DNA of 39,829 nt, taken from contig JAFQES010000016.1 in the NCBI GenBank assembly GCA_017398945.1, positions 1 through 39,829 on the forward strand, read 5' to 3'. How positions within the stretch are numbered: position 1 is the stretch's first letter; each line of letters begins with the position of its first letter. The notes beneath the pieces are model-generated. The model did no database searches, was not told the DNA's origin, and saw only the letters and a program-made list of their open reading frames with translations. Made by a program: the position numbers and the translations under genes. Positions 22,837-30,676 of this stretch are shown here, in pieces. This DNA comes from Bacilli bacterium. GTDB taxonomy: Bacteria > Bacillota_I > Bacilli_A > RF39 > UBA660.

Positions 22837-23565
22837 ATGGAAATAACTAGTCTAAAAAATAATAAAGTTAAATATTGGAAACAATTAGAAGACAAGAAGT
22901 TTCGTGATAGCGAAAATAAATTCATGGTTGAAGGGGATCATTTAGTTAATGAAGCTTTAAAAAGTAATTTGCTTTTAGAAGTTATAACTACCTTGGATAG
23001 CGATTACCCGGTAGATACTTATCATGTTAATAATGATATTATGAAAAAAATATCCAATCAAAAAAGCGCTCCTAATATTATTGGAGTATGTCAAAAAATT
23101 CAGGAAAAAGATATAACTGGAAATGTTTTAATATTAGATGAAATTCAAGATCCTGGTAATTTAGGAACAATAATAAGAAGCAGTATTGCATTTGACTTCA
23201 AAACAATCATTTTAGTTAATAACTGTGTGGATTTATATAATGAAAAAGTGATTAGATCCAGTGAGGGAATGATTTTTAATAGTAATGTTATTCGTAGTGA
23301 TATAAATTCTATTTTAGCAAAATTAAAACAAAACAATTATATTATATATGGTACTTCTCTAAATAATGGAATTTCCCCTAGAAATATTGCTAAAAACGAA
23401 AATGTGGCTATAATAATTGGTAATGAAGGCAAGGGTATGAGTGAGAAATGTCAAAATTTGTGTGATAAATTTATTACCTTAAAGATGAATGAGTCATGTG
23501 AATCATTAAATGCTGGTATAGCTGCTTCAATTATTATGTATGAAATTTATGACAATAAAGAGTGA
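22837..23565 (+). CDS. SpoU/TrmH-family RNA 2'-O-methyltransferase
   Basis: 242 residues with an N-terminal RNA-binding substrate domain (about 1-85; NKFMVEGDHLVNEAL) and a SPOUT domain with motif 1 DPGNLGTIIRSS, motif 2 IIIGNEGKGMS and motif 3 ESLNAGIAASIIMYEI. This knotted fold binds S-adenosylmethionine and methylates a ribose in rRNA or tRNA; the nucleotide target cannot be read from sequence. AAAGGAG lies in the end of the YgjP gene. It overlaps the open rimM frame. In Bacillus rpsP and ylqC precede rimM; they are not here. Confidence 0.92.
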   Translation: MEITSLKNNKVKYWKQLEDKKFRDSENKFMVEGDHLVNEALKSNLLLEVITTLDSDYPVDTYHVNNDIMKKISNQKSAPNIIGVCQKIQEKDITGNVLILDEIQDPGNLGTIIRSSIAFDFKTIILVNNCVDLYNEKVIRSSEGMIFNSNVIRSDINSILAKLKQNNYIIYGTSLNNGISPRNIAKNENVAIIIGNEGKGMSEKCQNLCDKFITLKMNESCESLNAGIAASIIMYEIYDNKE

Positions 23566-23570
23566 TAAAA

Positions 23571-24065
23571 ATGAAAGAATATTTATATTTTGGAAAAATA
23601 GTTAATACTCACGGAATTAAAGGTGAAATAAGAATAATTAGTAATTTCGAAAAGAAAAAAGCTGTTTTGATTCCAAACTTTAATATATATATCGGTAAAA
23701 ATCATCAAGAATATAAAATTATTTCTTATCGCCACCATAAAAATTTTGAAATGGTTATTTTAGATGGAATTAATGACATTGCCGATGCTTTAAAACTAAA
23801 AAAATTACCTGTATATGTTAAAAGAGTTGATCTAGGTATTAAAGAAAATGATTATCTTTTAGAAGAATTAATCTCTTGTAAAATAATGGAAAATGATAAA
23901 TCTCTTGGCATTATTAAAGATGTGATTTATAATAATGGAAATGATTTGTTATTGGTAGAAGGAACAAAAAACTTTTATATACCTATAAAAGGTAATTATA
24001 TTGAAAAAGTAGATTTAGAAAATAATATAGTTTATACTAAGAATGCTAAGGATTTGATTTTATGA
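23571..24065 (+). CDS. rimM: Ribosome maturation factor RimM
   Basis: 164 residues. RimM helps mature the 30S head and binds uS19. The N-terminal barrel starts EYLYFGKIVNTHGIKGEIRI, and the PRC-barrel part has LLEELISCKIM and FYIPIKGNYIEKVDLEN. The frame extends to GTG 23562, but AAAGAGTGAT is the ribosome site and ATG 23571 the start. The TGA stop overlaps the trmD ATG. Confidence 0.95.
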   Translation: MKEYLYFGKIVNTHGIKGEIRIISNFEKKKAVLIPNFNIYIGKNHQEYKIISYRHHKNFEMVILDGINDIADALKLKKLPVYVKRVDLGIKENDYLLEELISCKIMENDKSLGIIKDVIYNNGNDLLLVEGTKNFYIPIKGNYIEKVDLENNIVYTKNAKDLIL

Positions 24066-24724
24066 GAATAGATATATTAACTTTATTTCCAAATATGTTC
24101 AAAAATATTTTAGAAGAATCAATTATTAAAAGAGCTATCGAGAAAAATTTAATTGAAATAAATATTATAAATTTTCGCGACTATTCACCTTTAAACAATC
24201 AACAAGTTGATGATACTCCTTATGGTGGTGGAAGCGGTATGGTATTAAGATGTGAACCAATCTTTTTAGCTATTGATGATATCAAAACTGAAGAAAGTAA
24301 AGTAATACTCTTAACTCCAGAAGGTAAAACATATAATCAACAAACAGCTAAAGATTTTTCTAAAGAAAAACATTTAATAATTATATGCGGACATTATGAA
24401 GGATTTGACGAAAGAATAAAAACGCTAGTAGATTATGAAATTAGCATCGGTGATTTTATTTTAACTGGTGGAGAAATTCCTGCCATGATATTAATAGATT
24501 CTATTAGTAGATTAGTAGATGGGGTAATTACTAGTGGTAGCTTAGAAAGTGAAAGTTTTGAAAATAATTTATTAGATTATCCAACTTATACTAAGCCAAG
24601 GGAATATCGTGGTTTAACAGTACCAGAAATATTATTAAGCGGAGATCATAAAAAAATAGCCGACTATCGTAAAGAAATGCAAATAAAAAAAACTAAAGAA
24701 AAAAGACCGGATTTATTAAAGTAG
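24062..24724 (+). CDS. trmD: tRNA (guanine-N1)-methyltransferase TrmD
   Basis: 220 residues, at the short end for the family. TrmD methylates G37 next to the anticodon and prevents +1 frameshifting. Diagnostic segments are RIDILTLFPNMF, NFRDYSPLNNQQVDDTPYGG, ICGHYEGFDERI and EISIGDFILTGGEIPAM. It overlaps rimM by 4 bases (ATGA), the conserved rimM-trmD coupling. rplS, normally next, lies 2 kb downstream after three accessory genes. Confidence 0.97.
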   Translation: MRIDILTLFPNMFKNILEESIIKRAIEKNLIEINIINFRDYSPLNNQQVDDTPYGGGSGMVLRCEPIFLAIDDIKTEESKVILLTPEGKTYNQQTAKDFSKEKHLIIICGHYEGFDERIKTLVDYEISIGDFILTGGEIPAMILIDSISRLVDGVITSGSLESESFENNLLDYPTYTKPREYRGLTVPEILLSGDHKKIADYRKEMQIKKTKEKRPDLLK

Positions 24725-24732
24725 GTGGTGCA

Positions 24733-25185
24733 ATGAAAAATTATGTAATTAGAAAGAGCGATGATAAAAAAGAAATAATTTATTACAACTATGATATTAC
24801 AGGTTACAACATGAAATCTAAAAGCTGTGGGAATAACCAATTAAAGATTGATGAAATAATGATTGTAAAACCTAGTTTAGTAGATAAATTAATTACAATG
24901 AAATTCAAAGAAAAATACAAACGTTTAGTAATGATAGTTTTAAGTATCCTTCATGCCAGCGATACTTCAGAAGGTGATTGTATTATTGCTTTAGATGAAA
25001 TAGAAAGGCTAAAAGAAATTTTGTTATATAAATATCATAATAAAATAAAAATAGAAAAAGAAACAATGTTTTTAGAACAACTTGAAGGATTAGAACGATC
25101 ACTAAGTGAAAAATTACTTCAAATAAGAGCTTTCAATAATATGTTTAATTTTGAAAATGAACAAGAAAAATCTAAAGGAAGGTAA
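24733..25185 (+). CDS. Hypothetical protein between trmD and the Cys-His-Asp pair
   Basis: 150 residues, soluble; not recognised. The first half is a mix of strands (MKNYVIRKSDDKKEIIYYNY), followed by a hydrophobic helix (KRLVMIVLSILHA), an acidic loop (SDTSEGD) and a long helical tail rich in Glu and Lys that ends KSKGR. GTAGGTGG lies directly upstream of the ATG, 8 bases after trmD, so it is likely co-transcribed. The terminator that follows ends the rimM-trmD unit. Confidence 0.55.
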   Translation: MKNYVIRKSDDKKEIIYYNYDITGYNMKSKSCGNNQLKIDEIMIVKPSLVDKLITMKFKEKYKRLVMIVLSILHASDTSEGDCIIALDEIERLKEILLYKYHNKIKIEKETMFLEQLEGLERSLSEKLLQIRAFNNMFNFENEQEKSKGR

Positions 25186-25213
25186 AATGTCTAAAAAATA
25201 TAGACATTTTTTT
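25184..25213 (+). terminator. Intrinsic terminator after the rimM-trmD unit
   Basis: 10-bp stem AAAATGTCTA/TAGACATTTT (25184-25193 with 25201-25210), 7-base loop, T run. Confidence 0.85.
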
Positions 25214-25228
25214 ATTTTGTGATAAAAT
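25201..25228 (+). promoter_or_regulatory. Predicted promoter of the Cys-His-Asp gene pair
   Basis: -35 TAGACA (25201-25206, inside the terminator's right arm), 16-base spacer, extended -10 TG-A-TAAAAT (hexamer 25223-25228). Confidence 0.5.
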
Positions 25229-25252
25229 AGGTAACTAAATTGAGGGGTTTTT

Positions 25253-25984
25253 ATGGATTTAATTAAATATGAAGATGATTCAATAGATAATAATAACAAT
25301 CTTAAAGAGCTAGTTTTATCACTTTTAGCTGAACAGACTAATAATTCTTTAGGTATTTCTTTAAGAGAAATCTTGTTACATCCAAACAGTCACACATATG
25401 AAAAACAAATTTTAACTACTTTAACTAATTATAATTTTAATATTTATGATTTTTATAATGAAACGTTAATCGATATTGCTACTGAAGATAATTTAGATAT
25501 AAATAGTTTATTAAAAGGATTATTTATAAAAAATATCAAGAAAGATGGATTATTTGTTTCAATGAGTACAGCACAGGAGACTTTTAGGTTTGCTTTATTA
25601 GCTGAATATATAAAAGATAAAACTTTATTAAACGCTAAAAAAAATTATGAATTAGTTTGCGATTGTCATAAACATACTACTTGGTTATTAGAAACAAAGG
25701 GTCTTCCGGCAGTAACAGCGTTGTGCAAAATGGATTTTGGTGGCTATTATTTACATTCATATAATATTTGTGAAAGAACTAATCAAGTATGGGATGCAAG
25801 CCACAATATGATTATAAATCAAGATCAATACACAAAACTATTTAACCCAATTATTATTAGTAAAGTTACCCAAGAAGAATATATTGCTACAGAAGAATAT
25901 AAAGATTATGATGAAGATAAAGATTTTCCAATATTTACTCTCGCTTTGAAAAAAGCAAAGAAAATAGGTAATATAAATGTATAA
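25253..25984 (+). CDS. Putative Cys-His-Asp enzyme (papain/transglutaminase-like), copy 1 of a tandem pair
   Basis: 243 residues, no signal peptide. I do not recognise a named family, but comparison with the next gene reveals aligned polar residues in Cys-His-Asp order: C138-H139 (CDCHKHTT), H168 (YYLHSYN) and D181 (VWDASHN), all in the same small-residue and aromatic settings as copy 2. That order and local context (CH, HSYN, D.S.N) resemble transglutaminase/papain-fold active sites. The N-terminal half is helical. TGAGGGG precedes the ATG. It overlaps copy 2 by 8 bases. The enzymatic proposal is inference. Confidence 0.5.
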   Translation: MDLIKYEDDSIDNNNNLKELVLSLLAEQTNNSLGISLREILLHPNSHTYEKQILTTLTNYNFNIYDFYNETLIDIATEDNLDINSLLKGLFIKNIKKDGLFVSMSTAQETFRFALLAEYIKDKTLLNAKKNYELVCDCHKHTTWLLETKGLPAVTALCKMDFGGYYLHSYNICERTNQVWDASHNMIINQDQYTKLFNPIIISKVTQEEYIATEEYKDYDEDKDFPIFTLALKKAKKIGNINV

Positions 25985-26684
25985 AATAGAAAGAATAGAA
26001 TTTAAAGCTTCAATTAACGAAAAAAATAAAATTGATAATGCATATAGAGAAATCAGCTTGCTAACTAATAATAGTGTAGGAAGTAACATTGAAGCAGCAT
26101 TAACTAATCCAAATATAAAAAAATATGAATCAGAAGTAGAAGAAATATTAAAAAAATATGGTTTTAATTTTAAAAGTTTTTATGCAACACTATTTAATCG
26201 GTTAGCGCTATATAAACAATTTCCTCTTTATATTTATAGTAGCGGTTTATTTGTTAAAGAAGCTAGAAGAGAAGGAGCTACTATGATTTTAGATACTAAA
26301 GATGGAGTATTTAAAGCTATGGAAGCCGCTGAAACAATAGATAGTCAAATATTAAGAATTAGATTAGCAAAAAATATTTTAAATGAGGATTGCCATACTA
26401 TATCTCAAGAATTGACTGAAACATTAGGAGTTGGTCTTTGTACTTCCTTTTGCCATAGCTTATTTAATAATCGCTACATTCATAGCTATAATACAACATC
26501 TGATAACTTTGTTATTGATGGATCAAACAACTTAGTTTTTGACGAAAATACTTTTAATGAATTATATAATCCAACTTTAATATCCCAAATGACAGAAGAT
26601 GAATATTTATATCATTCTATACCTGGAGAGACTCCAGCTGCCTTATTGATAGATAGAAAAAAAGGCGAATCAATGAAGTTCTAA
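25977..26684 (+). CDS. Putative Cys-His-Asp enzyme, copy 2 of a tandem pair
   Basis: 235 residues, diverged paralogue of the preceding gene. Shared features: an N-terminal LLTNNSVGSNIEAALTNPN segment matching NNSLGISLREILLHPN in copy 1, a YGFNFKSFY/YNFNIYDFY pair, GLFVKEARREGA against GLFIKNIKKDGL, then C139-H140 (EDCHTIS), H169 (YIHSYN) and D181 (VIDGSNN). Spacing from Cys to His is 30 residues in both copies; His to Asp is 13 in copy 1 and 12 here. Retention of the triad in two otherwise divergent copies argues for function. No partner is apparent. Confidence 0.5.
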   Translation: MYKIERIEFKASINEKNKIDNAYREISLLTNNSVGSNIEAALTNPNIKKYESEVEEILKKYGFNFKSFYATLFNRLALYKQFPLYIYSSGLFVKEARREGATMILDTKDGVFKAMEAAETIDSQILRIRLAKNILNEDCHTISQELTETLGVGLCTSFCHSLFNNRYIHSYNTTSDNFVIDGSNNLVFDENTFNELYNPTLISQMTEDEYLYHSIPGETPAALLIDRKKGESMKF

Positions 26685-26691
26685 ATATAAC

Positions 26692-26721
26692 TTGATTTAT
26701 TATAATATATTATGTTATAAT
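26692..26721 (+). promoter_or_regulatory. Predicted sigma-A promoter of rplS
   Basis: -35 TTGATT (26692-26697), 18-base spacer, extended -10 TG-T-TATAAT (hexamer 26716-26721). The transcript would have a leader of about 75 bases. Confidence 0.6.
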
Positions 26722-26737
26722 TACCTTGCTTCAAATT

Positions 26738-26771
26738 TGTAATCCGCTTTTAATTTATTATTATGATTACA
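26738..26771 (+). promoter_or_regulatory. Leader hairpin upstream of rplS, possible L19 autoregulatory leader
   Basis: Complementary arms TGTAATC (26738-26744) and GATTACA (26765-26771) enclose a 20-base AU-rich loop, with further A/U pairing outside. It lies wholly within the predicted 5' UTR of rplS, where a structured L19 leader is known in some Firmicutes. I cannot show that it matches that RNA family. Confidence 0.4.
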
Positions 26772-26802
26772 TTTAATTTATTTTTTAGAAAGGAAGAATC
26801 GT

Positions 26803-27144
26803 ATGACAAATTTAGTTGACAAAATAGCTAAGAAGCACATGAGAAAAGATATACCTGAATTTCGTGTAGGTGATACTGTACGTGTTGATGTTTGGGTAAA
26901 AGAAGGAAAGAAAGAAAGAATCCAAGCTTTTGAAGGCTTAGTAATTGCTAAAAAAGGCGGCGGAGTATCAGAAACTTTTACTGTACGTAAAAAAAGCGGT
27001 ACTGTTGGTGTAATTAGAGTATTCCCAGTTAATGCTCCTACAATTGACAAAATTACTGTTGTTAAAAAAGGTATGGTTAGAAGAGCTAAACTTAACTTTA
27101 TCAAGAAAATGCGTAAAGAATATAAAGTTAAAGAAAGAAATTAA
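26803..27144 (+). CDS. rplS: 50S ribosomal protein bL19
   Basis: 113 residues, at the 30S-50S interface (bridge B8). Diagnostic segments are IPEFRVGDTVRVDVWVKEG, RIQAFEGLVIAKKGGGVSE, FTVRKKSGTVGVIRVFPVN and VVKKGMVRRAKL. AGAAAGGA lies 9-16 bases before the ATG. It is transcribed separately from trmD, unlike the classic rimM-trmD-rplS operon. Confidence 0.97.
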   Translation: MTNLVDKIAKKHMRKDIPEFRVGDTVRVDVWVKEGKKERIQAFEGLVIAKKGGGVSETFTVRKKSGTVGVIRVFPVNAPTIDKITVVKKGMVRRAKLNFIKKMRKEYKVKERN

Positions 27145-27166
27145 GGTAATCAACCTTAATTTTTTT
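27141..27166 (+). terminator. Intrinsic terminator after rplS
   Basis: 7-bp stem TTAAGGT/ACCTTAA (27141-27147 with 27153-27159), AATCA loop, seven Ts. It overlaps the stop codon. Confidence 0.8.
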
Positions 27167-27183
27167 AAATTGAAAGGAATCTT

Positions 27184-27669
27184 ATGAAAAAAATATTAAA
27201 GGAAATCTATCCTTATATAATTATTGTAATAGTGGTTGTTTTAATCAGAACATTTATTGTAACACCTATATTAGTTAGTGGAAAAAGTATGTTTCCGAAC
27301 CTTTCCGGTGGAGAATTAATGATTTTAAATAAATTTTCTAATAAGATAGAAAGATACGATATCGTAGTGGTTTCTTCACCAGAAGAAGATCATATCATTA
27401 AAAGAGTGTACGGACTTCCTGGAGATAGAATATTATGTAAAGACAATACAATTTATATAAATAATAAAAAAATAGAAGATAAATATGGTTATGGTACAAC
27501 TGAAGATTTTGATTTAATTAAATTAGGTAAAGACGAATACTTTGTTTTAGGAGATAACCGGACTATTTCGAAAGATAGTAGGATGATTGGACCAGTAAAA
27601 AAAGAAAATATTAAAGGAACAACTAGTTTAGTTATTTATCCATTTAATAAAATTGGTTTTGTAAAATAA
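27184..27669 (+). CDS. lepB: Signal peptidase I
   Basis: 161 residues with one N-terminal membrane segment (about 9-25), the small Gram-positive (SipS-like) type. It removes signal peptides from Sec/Tat-exported proteins. The catalytic dyad is Ser35 (GKSMFP) and Lys73 (IIKRVYGLPGD); the late LGDNRTISKDSRMIG box is conserved. TGAAAGGA precedes the ATG. rplS-lepB adjacency followed by ylqF-rnhB is common in Firmicutes; here about 6 kb of accessory genes intervene before ylqF. Confidence 0.95.
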   Translation: MKKILKEIYPYIIIVIVVVLIRTFIVTPILVSGKSMFPNLSGGELMILNKFSNKIERYDIVVVSSPEEDHIIKRVYGLPGDRILCKDNTIYINNKKIEDKYGYGTTEDFDLIKLGKDEYFVLGDNRTISKDSRMIGPVKKENIKGTTSLVIYPFNKIGFVK

Positions 27670-27682
27670 AAACGAGGCAAAT

Positions 27683-28450
27683 ATGGATTTAGTAGATTTA
27701 ATGTATCGTTATATTAATAAATTTATTAATAGTGATGAGTTATTTGAGAGTTTAAAAAATATTGATTTAGCTAAATACAATGAAGAAGAAAAGTTGAGTA
27801 TCAAAGAGTTAATTTTAAAACTAAAAAATATTAAAGATACAATTCATAACGAAATAGATGAGATAGAGAAAAAAAGAATTTCGGAAATTAACCATTTATT
27901 AGGATTATTTGAAGATGGAATAAATAATGAAAAAACTAATGAAGAAACAAGAGAGTTTCTTTCCAAACAATATCAAAACATTTCAAAAAACAAGGAAAAT
28001 ATTCGAGATGGTGGAGAACTTTATGAAAAGATATTTACCCTAATGACGCAAAATGATTTAGTATGTAAGTATGCAGGAGAAATGGATGATAAACAACTTT
28101 TAAAATTTATTACAAAATACATATCAGTACCATTCCCGCCCGTAATTAACCAAGAAGCATTTAATGATTTGGTAAAAGCTGGAATAGAAGACGATGAGAA
28201 AGAAGCATTATGGCGTCTAGCTGTTAATTATCATTATAAGAGCATGGATTTTTCTCTTATCGAAGATTATTTCATTTCAAAAAAAGATGCTTATTATTTA
28301 GTAGAATTAATAAGTGCTGTTAGAGAAAATTTGAATTTTAAAAGGTTAATTTCCAAAATCAAAAAAACTGAAGATAAAATGTTTATTGATGATGTAAAAA
28401 AAAGATTAAAAGATATATATTTAGATATTGGCTTTAATAAAAGTAATTAA
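27683..28450 (+). CDS. Hypothetical helical protein downstream of lepB
   Basis: 255 residues, soluble, not recognised. It is almost entirely predicted helix with a Glu/Lys-rich central coiled coil (about 35-100). A conserved-looking loop, YISVPFPPVINQEAFNDLV, lies near 145-165, followed by EKEALWRLAVNYHYK. It starts 13 bases after lepB with a weak GAGGCA ribosome site and ends at a hairpin terminator, so it is probably co-transcribed with lepB. Confidence 0.55.
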   Translation: MDLVDLMYRYINKFINSDELFESLKNIDLAKYNEEEKLSIKELILKLKNIKDTIHNEIDEIEKKRISEINHLLGLFEDGINNEKTNEETREFLSKQYQNISKNKENIRDGGELYEKIFTLMTQNDLVCKYAGEMDDKQLLKFITKYISVPFPPVINQEAFNDLVKAGIEDDEKEALWRLAVNYHYKSMDFSLIEDYFISKKDAYYLVELISAVRENLNFKRLISKIKKTEDKMFIDDVKKRLKDIYLDIGFNKSN

Positions 28451-28475
28451 GAGTAGATACAAACGCTACTCTTTT
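28450..28475 (+). terminator. Intrinsic terminator after the lepB unit
   Basis: 7-bp stem AGAGTAG/CTACTCT (28450-28456 with 28466-28472) and T run. Confidence 0.75.
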
Positions 28476-28476
28476 A

Positions 28477-28485
28477 TGTTATAAT
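28477..28485 (+). promoter_or_regulatory. Extended -10 element of the P-loop kinase gene
   Basis: TG-T-TATAAT (hexamer 28480-28485), 21 bases before the ATG. No clear -35; the terminator hairpin occupies that position. Confidence 0.5.
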
Positions 28486-28506
28486 AATTTAGAAAAGAGG
28501 TGCCTA

Positions 28507-29043
28507 ATGAAAAATATTTTTATTGCTGGAGTAGCTCGTTCTGGTAAATCAACATTAGCAAAAAAACTAAAAGAAGGCAAAGAATACAATCATATTCCCT
28601 TAGATTATTTTACTTCATCATTAAAACATAATTTTCCTGATACTAAAATTGTTAGCAACGTAGTTATTGATCCTTTAAGTAGTAAAAATTTAAGTTTATT
28701 ATTATCTCGAGTAATTGAAATAATGAACAACCAAGAAGAAAAATTTATTATTGATTCAGCTCACGTATTACCTCAAGATATTATTAAATATTTAGATAAG
28801 GATAAATGGGATATTTATTTTGTAGGATATCCTAATATTCCTGCTGAGGAAAAACTAGCAATAATAAGAAAATATGACAACGAATTTGACTGGACATTTA
28901 AAAAAAGTGACGAAGAATTATTAGATATATTGGAACAATTAATAGAACTTAGTAAAGATATTGAAAGTGAATGTAAAAAACATAATATCAATTTTATTGA
29001 TACTAGTGAAAGTATAACAAAATCAGTTAATGAGATTAATTGA
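28507..29043 (+). CDS. P-loop NTPase, nucleotide/adenylate-kinase-like
   Basis: 178 residues starting MKNIFIAGVARSGKSTLAKKL, a Walker A motif near the N-terminus (GVARSGKST, residues 8-16). A basic/aromatic segment DYFTSSLKHNFPD and a Walker-B-like hydrophobic strand FIIDSAHVLP follow, then WDIYFVGYPNIPAEEKLAIIRKY, typical of small-molecule kinases. The phosphoryl acceptor cannot be told. AGAGGTG precedes the ATG. It is the last gene before the proposed cassette region and does not belong to the usual lepB-ylqF neighbourhood. Confidence 0.7.
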   Translation: MKNIFIAGVARSGKSTLAKKLKEGKEYNHIPLDYFTSSLKHNFPDTKIVSNVVIDPLSSKNLSLLLSRVIEIMNNQEEKFIIDSAHVLPQDIIKYLDKDKWDIYFVGYPNIPAEEKLAIIRKYDNEFDWTFKKSDEELLDILEQLIELSKDIESECKKHNINFIDTSESITKSVNEIN

Positions 29044-29097
29044 ATTATTTAAAATAAAAATAAAAATTGTATCTTAAGGGAAATTTACCATAAAAAG

Positions 29098-29156
29098 GAG
29101 AAATAAGATGATAAATAATATGTATATAAAAAATATTAATAACAAAAAAAACTAGT
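29098..29156 (+). repeat. Possible decayed ylqF 5' remnant (R0)
   Basis: AAAGGAG (29096-29102) precedes ATG 29109 and a 15-codon frame (to TAG 29154-29156). It contains AATATTAATAAC (29132-29143), which equals the two arms of the R1 site (AATATT and AATAAC) with the 8-base centre missing. The rest does not align clearly. In such AT-rich DNA this could be chance. The remainder of 29044-29250 shows nothing else recognisable. Confidence 0.25.
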
Positions 29157-29250
29157 AAAAAATAGTGAAAATGTACAAATTTTAATAAAAAATAGGTAAG
29201 AATTATAAAGGTTATTACACCGTTTAAGAACATATGAAAAGGAGGTAAAC

Positions 29251-30306
29251 ATGAAGAAAAAAAATGAAATAACAATTAGATCTAGTGCGGCCGAATATTT
29301 AACTTTTATTGCTGCAACAGGTGATGATAAAGAAGCAATCGAAGTAAGATACGAGGATGAAAATATTTGGCTTACTCAAAAAATGTTGTCTACTTTATAT
29401 AATGTAGAAATTAATACAATAAACTATCATATAAAAAAATTATATAGTGATAATGAATTAACAGAAGATTCAACTATTCGAAAATTTCGAATAGTTCAAA
29501 AAGAAGGAAACAGAGAAGTAGCAAGAGATGTTGTTCATTATAATTTGCAAATGATTATTGCTTTAGGGTTTAAAGTTGATAATGAAAGAGCTATTCAATT
29601 TAGAAAATGGGCAAATGAAATAGTTAAAGAATATACTATCAAAGGCTTTGCAATGGATGATGAAAGACTTAAAAATAGTGGTTCGATTTTAACTGAAAAA
29701 TACTTTGATGAACTGCTTGAAAGAATCAGGGAAATTAGACTATCTGAAAGAAGATTTTATCAAAAAGTAACAGATATTTATGCTACTAGTATTGATTATG
29801 ATAGAAATTCTAAGACAACTATAGAATTCTTTAAAAAAGTCCAAAACAAAATGCACTATGCTGTAACTGGCAATACAGCAGCTGAGATTATATACAATAG
29901 AGCTGATTCAAATAAAGACCATATGGGTCTTACTAATTGGTCTGATGCTCCAAATGGAAAAATAATTAGAAGCGATGTTGTAATTGCTAAAAATTATTTA
30001 AGCGAAGAAGAATTATACTCATTGAGAAGAATTGTATCAGCTTATCTTGATTTAGCTGAAAGTAGAGCAATGAGACATATACCAATGACAATGGAAGATT
30101 GGTCAAATAGATTAGATGAATTTTTAAAACTTACTGATAGAGAAGTATTACAAGATGCTGGAAAAATATCACATAAAATCGCTTGTGATAAAGCAGAATC
30201 TGAATTTGAAAAATACAGAATTATACAAGATCAAACTTATCTTAGTGATTTTGATAAATATATAAATGAACTTGAAAAACTTGATGTAAGTGAAAAAGGT
30301 GAATAA
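29251..30306 (+). CDS. RhuM-family protein
   Basis: 351 residues matching the RhuM family (PF13310), named after a Salmonella pathogenicity-island gene and common in mobile and defence islands; biochemical role unknown. Typical segments are IWLTQKMLSTLYNVEINTIN, the VARDVVHYNLQMIIALGFKV core, RAIQFRKWANEIVKEYTIKG, and a C-terminal part with YNRADSNKDHMGLTNW and YLDLAESRAMRHIPM. The N-terminal half resembles a winged-helix/Bro-N-like DNA-binding module. AAAGGAGG lies 6 bases before the ATG. It is the first gene of the island segment ending at the R1 repeat. Confidence 0.9.
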   Translation: MKKKNEITIRSSAAEYLTFIAATGDDKEAIEVRYEDENIWLTQKMLSTLYNVEINTINYHIKKLYSDNELTEDSTIRKFRIVQKEGNREVARDVVHYNLQMIIALGFKVDNERAIQFRKWANEIVKEYTIKGFAMDDERLKNSGSILTEKYFDELLERIREIRLSERRFYQKVTDIYATSIDYDRNSKTTIEFFKKVQNKMHYAVTGNTAAEIIYNRADSNKDHMGLTNWSDAPNGKIIRSDVVIAKNYLSEEELYSLRRIVSAYLDLAESRAMRHIPMTMEDWSNRLDEFLKLTDREVLQDAGKISHKIACDKAESEFEKYRIIQDQTYLSDFDKYINELEKLDVSEKGE

Positions 30307-30325
30307 TTGTAATTTGATTTTTAAT

Positions 30326-30343
30326 TCCGTCGAATTCGACGGA
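30326..30343. repeat. Perfect 18-bp palindrome after the RhuM gene
   Basis: TCCGTCGAATTCGACGGA is much richer in GC than its surroundings and carries no T run downstream, so it looks like a protein-binding site and not a terminator. The half-site AATTCGAC recurs at 31153-31160, inside R1. Confidence 0.6.
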
Positions 30344-30438
30344 TTATGAAAAGATAAAATTATTAGGAGATAGTAAAGAATATAAACAACAAGTATAATA
30401 TAAAAGAATTAGAAGAAAAAATTAATAGATGTAGAAAT

Positions 30439-30660
30439 ATGAAACTTGAAGATATTAATCCTGATGATGTAGATGAAATAAGTTCCATTAAAATAGATAG
30501 AAGAAAATCAAGCAATGAAAGAATATTAGATTTTTTAACACAAGTAAAAAATCCTTATATATTTAAAGTAAATGGAAAACTTGTTAGAATGGGTTTTTCA
30601 GAAAATGGGCCAACAGCTGATGACTGTCTTACGAGGGTATTGGAAAATTTATATAGATAG
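30439..30660 (+). CDS. Small DUF6870-like protein
   Basis: 73 residues from ATG 30439: MKLEDINPDDVDEISSIKID, then RILDFLTQVKNPYIFKVNGK and a short tail. The pattern (V.I..IKID.....ERI.DFL.Q.KNPY.FK.....VR..F) matches small proteins I know as DUF6870, common in Firmicutes mobile regions, function unknown. The frame is open upstream to 30367 and could add about 20 residues, with AGGAG at 30365-30369 and an ATA at 30382, but there is no ATG/GTG/TTG in that part. Family call is from memory of the pattern. Confidence 0.5.
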   Translation: MKLEDINPDDVDEISSIKIDRRKSSNERILDFLTQVKNPYIFKVNGKLVRMGFSENGPTADDCLTRVLENLYR

Positions 30661-30676
30661 AATAAAGGAGATGCTT

